DNA of 5,635 nt from contig JAEZXF010000533.1 in the NCBI GenBank assembly GCA_023419995.1, forward strand, positions 1 to 5,635. The letters run 5' to 3'. The DNA comes from Pseudomonadota bacterium (GTDB taxonomy: Bacteria > Pseudomonadota > Alphaproteobacteria > Rhizobiales > Rhizobiaceae). The stretch's first letter is position 1. Each line of letters begins with the position of its first letter. Below the pieces are notes generated by a model. It saw only the letters and a program-made list of their open reading frames with translations. It had not been told where the DNA came from and made no database searches. Of the stretch, positions 1 through 4,872 are shown in pieces. Position numbers and translations under genes: made by a program.

Positions 1-913
1 TGGACAGGACACCGGTCACGATCAGGCCCTTGTAGAGCGCGCCCATGATCGAGTTGTTGGCGCCGAGCTTCACGAAGAAGGTGCCGACGATGGAGGTGAC
101 GATACAGACCGCGCAGATGGCGAGCGGGTAGATCATGACGGAGGACAGCACGTCCGTGCCGGCGAAGAAGATGGCGCCGAGGACCATGGTGGCGACGACG
201 GTCACCGCGTAGGTCTCGAACAGGTCGGCGGCCATGCCGGCACAGTCGCCGACGTTGTCGCCGACGTTGTCGGCGATGGTGGCCGGGTTGCGCGGATCGT
301 CCTCGGGGATGCCCGCCTCGACCTTGCCGACGAGGTCGCCGCCAACGTCGGCGCCCTTGGTGAAGATGCCGCCGCCGAGACGCGCGAAGATCGAGATCAG
401 CGAGGCGCCGAAGCCGAGCGCCACGAGCGCGTCGATGACGGTGCGGTCGGCCGGCGCGTAGCCGAGCGGACCGACGAGGACCCAGTAGTAGACGGCGACG
501 CCGAGAAGCGCGAGACCGGCGACCAGGAGGCCGGTGATGGCGCCCGACTTGAAGGCGATGTCGAGGCCGGCGGCCAGGCTGTTGGACGCGGCCTGGGCGG
601 TGCGCACGTTGGCGCGGACCGAGACGTGCATGCCGATGAAGCCGGCGGCGCCCGAAAGCACGGCGCCGACGAGGAAGCCGATGGCCGCGATGGCGGAAAG
701 CAGCCACCAGGCGAGAACGAAGACCACCGCGCCGACGATGGCGATGGTGGTGTACTGGCGGGTCAGGTAAGCCTGCGCACCCTCACGGATCGCACCAGCG
801 ATCTCCTGCATGCGTGCGTTGCCCTGGTCGGATGCCATGACCGACTGGGTCGCCCACATGGCATAGACGACCGACAGGACGCCGCAGAGAATGACGACAT
901 AAAGTATGGTCAT
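1..913 (-). CDS. hppA: Membrane-bound proton-translocating pyrophosphatase (H+-PPase), N-terminal 304 residues, 3' end outside window
   Basis: This integral membrane enzyme hydrolyses pyrophosphate and uses the energy to pump H+ (some relatives pump Na+) across the cytoplasmic membrane. The frame is open from an ATG at 913 to the window edge, giving 304 residues of a family that usually has about 700. An N-terminal hydrophobic segment spans residues 3-21, with further membrane segments near 57-93, 124-150, 160-178, 236-252 and 260-282. The substrate and Mg-binding signature is clear: [18 protein letters not shown] at 180-197 (Asp189 and Asp193), the acidic EDDPRNP at 204-210, and [12 protein letters not shown] at 215-226. 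These are hallmark M-PPase motifs, so the family call is firm. The residues that decide K+ dependence lie in the missing C-terminal half, so that subtype cannot be read. A GAGGA Shine-Dalgarno sequence (924-928) sits 10 bases before the start. It appears to have its own promoter rather than belonging to the rib operon. Confidence 0.96.
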   Translation of the reverse strand, partial: MTILYVVILCGVLSVVYAMWATQSVMASDQGNARMQEIAGAIREGAQAYLTRQYTTIAIVGAVVFVLAWWLLSAIAAIGFLVGAVLSGAAGFIGMHVSVRANVRTAQAASNSLAAGLDIAFKSGAITGLLVAGLALLGVAVYYWVLVGPLGYAPADRTVIDALVALGFGASLISIFARLGGGIFTKGADVGGDLVGKVEAGIPEDDPRNPATIADNVGDNVGDCAGMAADLFETYAVTVVATMVLGAIFFAGTDVLSSVMIYPLAICAVCIVTSIVGTFFVKLGANNSIMGALYKGLIVTGVLS

Positions 914-935
914 TTCACGGGATTCCTCGATTGCG

Positions 936-967
936 GGCCCGCAAGAACCCCTCCGCGGGCCGGGGTT
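936..967 (-). other. GC-rich inverted repeats in the hppA leader
   Basis: Two mutually exclusive hairpins can form in the untranslated leader between the proposed hppA promoter and its ribosome binding site. One pairs 936-942 with 955-961 (7 bp, 12-nt loop). The other pairs 946-951 with 962-967 (6 bp, 10-nt loop). A 10-bp perfect palindrome also occurs at 933-942. No U-run follows, so neither looks like a terminator. They may affect mRNA stability or be chance in GC-rich DNA; no known riboswitch class is recognised. Confidence 0.3.
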
Positions 968-1008
968 GAGAGGGTGGAGTCAGGACAGACTCTGCCTTTT
1001 CGCTGCGG

Positions 1009-1037
1009 CTTATGCGAAACGGTCCGTCAAACGTCAA
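1009..1037 (-). promoter_or_regulatory. Predicted sigma70-type promoter of hppA
   Basis: Read on the minus strand there is a -35 hexamer TTGACG (1032-1037), preceded by C as in the alphaproteobacterial CTTGAC preference. A 17-bp spacer follows, then a -10 hexamer CATAAG (1009-1014, 4 of 6 to TATAAT). Transcription would start near 1002, giving a leader of roughly 90 bases before the hppA ATG at 913. A second TTGACG lies 7 bp closer to the gene (1025-1030), but at the wrong distance from this -10. The site lies just downstream of the transporter gene's candidate terminator, which fits an independent hppA unit. Confidence 0.5.
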
Positions 1038-1059
1038 GGTTTTGATAATCTTTTGCCCG

Positions 1060-1078
1060 AAAATCGCCCCAATGGCGA
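1060..1078 (-). terminator. Candidate weak intrinsic terminator after the MFS gene
   Basis: On the minus strand a 5-bp stem TCGCC/GGCGA (1074-1078 with 1064-1068) encloses a 5-nt loop and is followed at once by four U residues (1060-1063). It lies 26 bases beyond the transporter stop codon and before the proposed hppA promoter, which is where a terminator is expected. The stem and the U-run are both short, so termination may be partial. Confidence 0.4.
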
Positions 1079-1104
1079 CGGGAAAGGCGCTATCTGCCTG
1101 AAAA

Positions 1105-2310
1105 TCAAGCGCTGCGGCGCGAGATGATTCGCAAGCCGGCAAGCCCCGCCACGCACAGCAGCACCACCGGGAAGGTCACCCAGTTGAGCGCTTCCCAACC
1201 CCACTTGTCGTAGACGACGCCTGACAGGAACGAGGCCAGCGCCACGGTCCCGAACAGGATGAAGTCGTGGACGCCCAGGACCTTGCCCTGCTCGGAGGGG
1301 GTGTACGTCTCGGCGACGATGGCCGTGGTGCCGATGAAGCCGAAGTTCCAGCCGAGACCGAGGAGGATCAGTGCGGTCCAGAACTGCCAGAGCTGGATGC
1401 CGGACAGGGCGACGAGGCCGCAGGCGACCAGCAGCACCAGCCCCATGGCGACGACGGCCTCGGCGCCGAAGCGGGAGATCAGCCGGCCGGTGAAGAACGA
1501 GGGTGCGAACATCGCCATGACGTGCCACGAGATGCCCAGCGTCGCCTCGTCCGGCGAGAAGCCGCAGCCGACCATGGCGAGCGGCGCGCCGGTCATGACG
1601 AAGCTCATCAGCGCATAGGTGCCGACGCCGCAGGCCAGCCCGACGATGAAGCGCGGCTGGCGCATGATCTCGCCGAGCGGCCGCGCCGGCTGGTCGAGGC
1701 CGGAAACCGTGCCGTCGCCGCCGCTGCGCGGCGGCAGGAACAGCAGGATCAGCGCGCCGACGGCGGCAAGCACGACGATGGCGGCGAAGGAGCCGGCGAA
1801 CATCACCGGCGCCATCATGTCGCGGGTGAAGATGACGACCTGCGGCCCGAGAATGGCGGTGATGATGCCGCCGGCCAGCACCAGGGCGATGGCGCGCGCC
1901 TTCTGCGCGGGCGGCGCGTAGTCGGCGGCGGCGAAGCGCACCTGCTGGATGAACGCGCCGCCGAACCCGAGCGCGAGCATGCCGACGATGAACAGCCAGA
2001 ACGAGGCCTCGACCAGCCCGAGCGTGGTCAGCACACCGCCCAGGGCGGTAACGGCGGTGCCGGTCTGGAAGCCGGGCCGGTAGCCGATCCGCTTGATGAT
2101 CGCGGCGGCGGGGATGGCCCCCAGCGCGACGCCGACGGTGAAGCCCGTCACCGGCAGCGTCGCCAGCGACTTGTCCTCGGCGAGGAGATAGTGGCCGGAA
2201 AGCGCGCCGAGCGCGAAGGCGATGGGCGCGGCGGAGCCGACGACGGCCTGCGAGGCCGCAAGGACGAGGGTTGCGCGGCGCGCCCCGGCATCGCCGGACG
2301 GGCCGCTCAC
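1105..2310 (-). CDS. MFS transporter, 12 TM, substrate unknown
   Basis: This is a major facilitator superfamily secondary transporter of the cytoplasmic membrane (401 residues, normal for the family). Alternating hydrophobic stretches fit 12 helices in two bundles: roughly residues 13-43, 50-72, 84-101, 103-121, 137-160, 167-192, then after a hydrophilic central loop (193-220) 221-248, 258-279, 284-304, 307-333, 349-367 and 376-396. The cytoplasmic loop residues KRIGYRPG (73-80) and GRLISRFG (275-282) occupy the usual MFS motif A positions in both halves. I chose the GTG at 2310: it overlaps the nusB stop as GTGA and has AAGGA 9 bases upstream. A longer reading frame extends upstream but would lie inside nusB. 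The substrate is not evident. Because it ends a riboflavin gene cluster, a flavin transporter (RfnT-like MFS proteins have been proposed in Rhizobiales) is possible, but this is positional inference only. Confidence 0.88.
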   Translation of the reverse strand: MSGPSGDAGARRATLVLAASQAVVGSAAPIAFALGALSGHYLLAEDKSLATLPVTGFTVGVALGAIPAAAIIKRIGYRPGFQTGTAVTALGGVLTTLGLVEASFWLFIVGMLALGFGGAFIQQVRFAAADYAPPAQKARAIALVLAGGIITAILGPQVVIFTRDMMAPVMFAGSFAAIVVLAAVGALILLFLPPRSGGDGTVSGLDQPARPLGEIMRQPRFIVGLACGVGTYALMSFVMTGAPLAMVGCGFSPDEATLGISWHVMAMFAPSFFTGRLISRFGAEAVVAMGLVLLVACGLVALSGIQLWQFWTALILLGLGWNFGFIGTTAIVAETYTPSEQGKVLGVHDFILFGTVALASFLSGVVYDKWGWEALNWVTFPVVLLCVAGLAGLRIISRRSA

Positions 2311-2819
2311 GACGCGGGATCCTTGCCCCGTCCCTCGTTGCGCACGCGTCGCGCCACCCGGTCGAGCACGGCGTTGACGAGCTTGGGCTCGTCCTCCTCG
2401 TAGAACGCCTTGGCGATGTCGACATATTCCGAGACGATGACCGGCACCGGCACGTCCTGCCGGCGCGTCAGCTCGTAGACGCCGGCGCGCAGGATCGCGC
2501 GCAGCGTCGAATCGAGGCGCGAAAGCGGCCAGTCCTCGGTGAGCGCCTGGCGGATGACCGGGTCGACGGTCTTCTGGTTCTCGACCACGCCGGCGAGGAT
2601 GGCGCGGAACCACTGGGCGTCGGCCTCGCGATACTGCGCGCCGTCCACTTCCTTCCCGAGGCGGAACTGCTCGTACTCGGCGGTGATCTCGAGAATGCCG
2701 CTTCCCGCGACGTCCATCTGGTAGAGCGCCTGCACGGCGGCGAGGCGCGCCGCGCCGCGCTTGTTGGCCTGGCGACGGGCGGCAGGCTTGTCCGATACCG
2801 GTTTCGCGGCCAAGGTCAT
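2307..2819 (-). CDS. nusB: Transcription antitermination factor NusB
   Basis: NusB binds boxA RNA with NusE (ribosomal protein S10) and promotes processive transcription of rRNA operons. The predicted product is a cytoplasmic all-helical protein of 170 residues. It is longer than the roughly 140-residue enterobacterial form because of a basic N-terminal extension (residues 1-20), common in alphaproteobacteria. Family signatures are [17 protein letters not shown] at 21-37, the central [16 protein letters not shown] at 102-117, and the C-terminal [10 protein letters not shown] (131-140) followed by [12 protein letters not shown] (146-157). The ATG overlaps the ribH stop codon as ATGA and its end overlaps the transporter start as GTGA, so translation of all three genes is probably coupled. 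A GGAG sits only one base before the ATG, too close to act alone, which also points to coupling. The ribH-nusB pairing is widespread in proteobacteria. Confidence 0.96.
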   Translation of the reverse strand: MTLAAKPVSDKPAARRQANKRGAARLAAVQALYQMDVAGSGILEITAEYEQFRLGKEVDGAQYREADAQWFRAILAGVVENQKTVDPVIRQALTEDWPLSRLDSTLRAILRAGVYELTRRQDVPVPVIVSEYVDIAKAFYEEDEPKLVNAVLDRVARRVRNEGRGKDPAS

Positions 2820-3271
2820 GCTCCGAGACGTTGGCGGAGCGCGATCATGGTCAGCGCGGCGCGGGCGGCGAAGCCGCCCTTGTCGCCCTCTTCGCGGCGC
2901 GCGCGGGCCCAGGCCTGGGCCTCGTTCTCGACGGTCAGGATGCCGTTGCCGATGGCGAGCGATTCCTCGACGGCCAGGTCCATCAGGGCGCGGCAGGATT
3001 CGTTGGCGACGATGTCGAAATGATAGGTCTCGCCACGGATGACGCAGCCGAGCGCGACGAAGCCGTCATAGTCCACGCCCCCCTCCTCGGCGCCGTCGAG
3101 CGCGAAGGAAATGGCGGCCGGGACCTCGAGCGCGCCGGGCACGGTGACGACGTCGTACTGCGCGCCGGCCTCGTCCAGCGCCGCCCTGGCGCCGGCAAGC
3201 AGCGCGTCCGACAGGTCGTCGTAAAAACGGGCCTCGACGATGAGGATCCTGAGGGGCTCGGTAGCAGGCAT
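2816..3271 (-). CDS. ribH: 6,7-dimethyl-8-ribityllumazine synthase
   Basis: RibH condenses 5-amino-6-ribitylamino-uracil with 3,4-dihydroxy-2-butanone 4-phosphate to give 6,7-dimethyl-8-ribityllumazine, the substrate of RibE. The product is a cytoplasmic protein that assembles into pentamers or larger shells. The 151-residue length is normal. Visible motifs are the N-terminal beta strand [13 protein letters not shown] (8-20), PGALEVP (45-51) in the substrate pocket, and [12 protein letters not shown] (75-86) with the presumed proton-transfer His84. [16 protein letters not shown] (109-124) is the conserved C-terminal signature. The ATG at 3271 has a GGAG ribosome binding site (3278-3281) with a 6-base gap, so it can initiate independently of ribE. 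It was formerly 144 bases beyond the ribE stop and is now about 1 kb away because of the IS. Confidence 0.97.
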   Translation of the reverse strand: MPATEPLRILIVEARFYDDLSDALLAGARAALDEAGAQYDVVTVPGALEVPAAISFALDGAEEGGVDYDGFVALGCVIRGETYHFDIVANESCRALMDLAVEESLAIGNGILTVENEAQAWARARREEGDKGGFAARAALTMIALRQRLGA

Positions 3272-3415
3272 GGAGTTCTCCGGTAAACCGCGGTGACTTA
3301 GGCCGAAGCCGATACCTTAGCAAGCGCTTCGTTGGGGATAGAAGCCCTGCGCGCGGCGCAACGCTCGCCGGCGCGGGGCGCGCCGGTCCCGCCCGGCCGG
3401 CAAACGCGGTTCCGG
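3272..3415 (-). other. Original ribE-ribH intergenic region, ribH-proximal
   Basis: This 144-bp stretch lies between the IS insertion site and ribH and carries the ribH ribosome binding site (GGAG, 3278-3281). It is the only host DNA left that could carry a dedicated ribH promoter. It holds an 8-bp palindrome ACCGCGGT (3287-3294), a palindrome AAGCGCTT (3322-3329), a 6-bp inverted pair (3304-3309 with 3326-3331) and a strong hairpin (listed separately). A TTGCTA hexamer exists on the minus strand, but no convincing -10 lies at the right spacing. I see no conserved FMN riboswitch sequence. Confidence 0.6.
3368..3386 (-). repeat. Perfect 8-bp GC hairpin between ribE and ribH
   Basis: CCGGCGCG at 3368-3375 and its exact complement CGCGCCGG at 3379-3386 are separated by three bases, giving an extremely stable stem-loop in either transcript. 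No U-run follows on the minus strand, so it is not a canonical intrinsic terminator. It could protect a processed 3' end of ribE mRNA or cause pausing. It predates the IS, since it lies outside the element. Confidence 0.55.
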
Positions 3416-3419
3416 CTAG
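3416..3419. repeat. Target site duplication CTAG, left copy
   Basis: CTAG directly abuts the left terminal repeat of the insertion sequence and is repeated at 4264-4267. A 4-base YTAR-type target such as CTAG is what the IS427 subgroup of IS5 elements uses. Perfect identity of the copies supports a simple transposition event. Confidence 0.85.
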
Positions 3420-3433
3420 GCTCTGTACTCAAT
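3420..3433 (+). repeat. Left terminal inverted repeat of the IS
   Basis: GCTCTGTACTCAAT matches the reverse complement of the right end, GGTCCGGACTCAAT, at 11 of 14 positions. The mismatches are at positions 2, 5 and 7, in the outer half, while the inner ACTCAAT block is identical. The inner block is the likely transposase-binding part. Confidence 0.82.
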
Positions 3434-3490
3434 AGGGTTGGCGCGGGTTGGATTTGCTGATTCAAGGTTTCCGTTAGAATGGAGGCTTTG

Positions 3491-4254
3491 ATGAAGCGGC
3501 AATTGACGTGGCTGAGCGATGCGGAATGGGCTCGGATCGAGCCTTTGCTGCCGCGCGGGCGCAAGGGTGCGCATCGTGTGGATGACCGGCGGGTGATCTC
3601 GGGCATTGTGCATATGCTCAGGAGTGGTGCGCGCTGGCGTGACTGTCCGCGCGAATACGGTCCCTACACGACCGTCTACAACCGCTTCAACCGCTGGAGC
3701 CGACAAGGCATCTGGTTGGGCATGTTCGAGGCCCTGACCGGGCACAGCGGCGTGTGGGGAACAGTCGCCATTGATGCCACCCACGTCAAGGCGCACCGCT
3801 CGGCGGCTGGCGCAAAAGGGGGGCCTTTGCACAAGCCATCGGCACCTCGCGCGGCGGCCGGACCAGCAAGCTCCACGGACTGACCGACGCTCAAGGCAGA
3901 CCGCGCCTGCTTATGCTGTCAGCCGGCAACATCAACGACATGACCGTGGCCGGCGCCCTGATACAGGCAGCAGCAGGCCGCTTCGACCGTCTCATCGCCG
4001 ACCGCGGTTACGACACCAACGCCATCCGTGCGGCGATTGCCGCCCAAGGCGCCGAGGTCGTCATACCCACGACAGCGAGCCGCAAGGCGCCCATCGCTTA
4101 CGACCGCGTCGCCTACAAGACCCGCAACCTCGTCGAACGCCTCTGGTGTCGTCTCAAGGACTGGCGACGGGTTGCCACTCGATACGACAAACTCGCCAGA
4201 AACTTCCTCGCCAGCGCACTCATCGCAGCCGCTGTCATCTATTGGTGCAATTGA
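3491..4254 (+). CDS. IS427-type DDE transposase, OrfA-OrfB transframe product
   Basis: The transposase catalyses excision and insertion of the element. OrfA covers 3491-3883 and OrfB runs in the -1 frame, open from 3775 and ending at 4254. A -1 shift at 3823 joins 111 OrfA residues to 143 OrfB residues (254 in total), the normal size for this group. The N-terminal DUF4096-like DNA-binding region includes LSDAEWARIEPLLPRGRKG and a helix-turn-helix-like YTTVYNRFNRWSRQGIW. In the fused protein the DDE residues are Asp95 (AIDATHVK), Asp171 (IADRGYD) and Glu216 (NLVERLW), followed by the typical RVATRYDKLARNFLA. Only the fusion carries all three. I chose the ATG at 3491 because GGAGG (3481-3485) sits 5 bases before it; an in-frame ATG at 3479 overlaps that site. 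The stop codon TGA (4252-4254) lies inside the right terminal repeat. Confidence 0.9.
3814..3823 (+). other. A4G6 frameshift site joining OrfA to OrfB
   Basis: Four A residues are followed by six G residues. OrfA reads GCA AAA GGG GGG CCT. A one-base backward slip with Gly tRNA on GGG re-pairs perfectly and continues as GCC TTT, entering OrfB. Adding one G by RNA polymerase slippage on the run would give the same fusion. Without the shift OrfA stops at 3881-3883. IS427-type elements are known to use such frameshifting; that this run is the site is inferred. Confidence 0.75.
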
Positions 4255-4263
4255 GTCCGGACC
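4250..4263 (-). repeat. Right terminal inverted repeat of the IS
   Basis: ATTGAGTCCGGACC is the partner of the left end (11 of 14). It overlaps the transposase stop codon at 4252-4254 and contains a GAGTC, a GANTC-type CcrM methylation site that the left repeat lacks. Confidence 0.82.
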
Positions 4264-4267
4264 CTAG
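4264..4267. repeat. Target site duplication CTAG, right copy, containing the ribE stop codon
   Basis: This is the second copy of the CTAG duplication. On the minus strand its last three bases (4266-4264) are the TAG stop codon of ribE and its first base ends the Arg codon CGC. The insertion therefore leaves the RibE reading frame and stop intact. Confidence 0.85.
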
Positions 4268-4872
4268 CGGCCGAACTCCATCAGCCGCGCGGCGTAGCGG
4301 GCCATGGTGTCGATCTCGATGTTGACCTCGTCGCCCACCCGACGGTCTCCCCACGTCGTCACCGACAGCGAATGAAGGATCAGAAGCACGTCGAAGCGCG
4401 CGCCATCGACGCGGTTGACGGTCAGCGACGTGCCGTCGAGCGCGACCGATCCCTTGGGGGCGACGAAACGGGCGAGCTCGGCCGGCGCCTCGAGGGTGAA
4501 GCGCACGGCGTCGCCCTCTGCCTCGCGCGCCACGATCCTCGCCCGGCCGTCGACATGGCCGGAAACGATGTGGCCGCCGAGCTCGTCGCCGATCTTCAGC
4601 GCGCGTTCGAGGTTGAGGCGCGTTCCCGGCTTCCAGCCGGCGGCGGTGGTGAGGCGCAGCGCCTCCTCCCATGCCTCGACCTCGAACCAGCGGGCGTTCG
4701 TGCCCGCCTCCGGCAACGCCACCACGGTGAGGCAGACGCCCGAGCAGGCGATCGAGGCGCCGATGTCGATCCCGGCGGGGTCGTAGGCGGTGTCGATCCG
4801 CAGCCTGACGCCTTCGGGCAGCGGTGTCGCCGCCGCCACGGTTCCGATGTCGGTGACGATGCCGGTGAACAT
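4264..4872 (-). CDS. ribE: Riboflavin synthase, alpha subunit
   Basis: This enzyme dismutates two molecules of 6,7-dimethyl-8-ribityllumazine into riboflavin and the pyrimidine intermediate, the last step of riboflavin synthesis. The protein is cytoplasmic, normally a homotrimer, and at 202 residues has the usual length. It shows the diagnostic N terminus MFTGIV and two tandem lumazine-binding barrels. The first has CSGVCLTV at 43-50 and the second has GGHIVSGHVDG at 99-109 and DGTSLTVN at 146-153. The C-terminal part reads LHSLSVTTWGDRRVGDEVNI (166-185) and ends in the usual trimerisation-helix region. The ATG at 4872 overlaps the ribD stop as TGATG, with GAGGG (4880-4884) 7 bases upstream, so translation is probably coupled to ribD. 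The symbol ribC is used for this gene in some species. The IS begins immediately after the stop codon. Confidence 0.97.
   Translation of the reverse strand: MFTGIVTDIGTVAAATPLPEGVRLRIDTAYDPAGIDIGASIACSGVCLTVVALPEAGTNARWFEVEAWEEALRLTTAAGWKPGTRLNLERALKIGDELGGHIVSGHVDGRARIVAREAEGDAVRFTLEAPAELARFVAPKGSVALDGTSLTVNRVDGARFDVLLILHSLSVTTWGDRRVGDEVNIEIDTMARYAARLMEFGR

Larger units (their letters stand above)
3420..4263 (+). mobile_element. Complete IS5-family (IS427-type) insertion sequence, 844 bp
   Basis: The element is bounded by 14-bp imperfect terminal inverted repeats (3420-3433 and 4250-4263, 11 of 14 matching, including a shared inner ACTCAAT) and flanked by CTAG duplications. It carries one transposase split into two overlapping reading frames. 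Its length of 844 bp, the YTAR target, the N-terminal DUF4096-like domain and the two-ORF layout with frameshift all fit the IS427 subgroup. It lies antiparallel to the rib operon, between ribE and ribH. Intact ends, an intact catalytic triad and a perfect duplication suggest a recent insertion and possibly an active copy. The closest named element cannot be given without a database search. Confidence 0.92.

Noticed and set aside
246..269. Tandem 12-bp direct repeat
   Set aside because: It encodes the doubled DNVGDNVGD part of the conserved pyrophosphatase motif, so protein conservation explains it.
1267..2403. Long plus-strand open frame antisense to the MFS gene
   Set aside because: Its composition is the Asp/Gly/Ala/Arg-rich pattern of a shadow frame in GC-rich DNA, and the opposite strand encodes a clear 12-TM protein joined to nusB.
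3310..3335. Weak TTGCTA / TAAGTC promoter upstream of ribH
   Set aside because: The -35 matches 4 of 6, but the -10 at a 17-bp gap matches only 2 of 6 and lacks the key final T; not enough to call.
3272..3415. FMN riboswitch upstream of ribH
   Set aside because: None of the conserved FMN aptamer blocks are visible in this stretch on the minus strand.
3428..3433. TTGAGT (minus strand) at the IS left end as an outward -35 forming a hybrid promoter for ribH
   Set aside because: About 17 bp downstream the flanking DNA is CCGCGT, which has no resemblance to a -10 box.
3475..3480. TAGAAT as a -10 box for the transposase
   Set aside because: Transcription would start downstream of the GGAGG ribosome binding site and no -35 sits at 16-18 bp; a good match by chance.
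3298..3832. Minus-strand open frames crossing the IS left end and OrfA
   Set aside because: They have no recognisable domain, lie antisense to the transposase or in intergenic DNA, and have no ribosome binding site; they are shadows.
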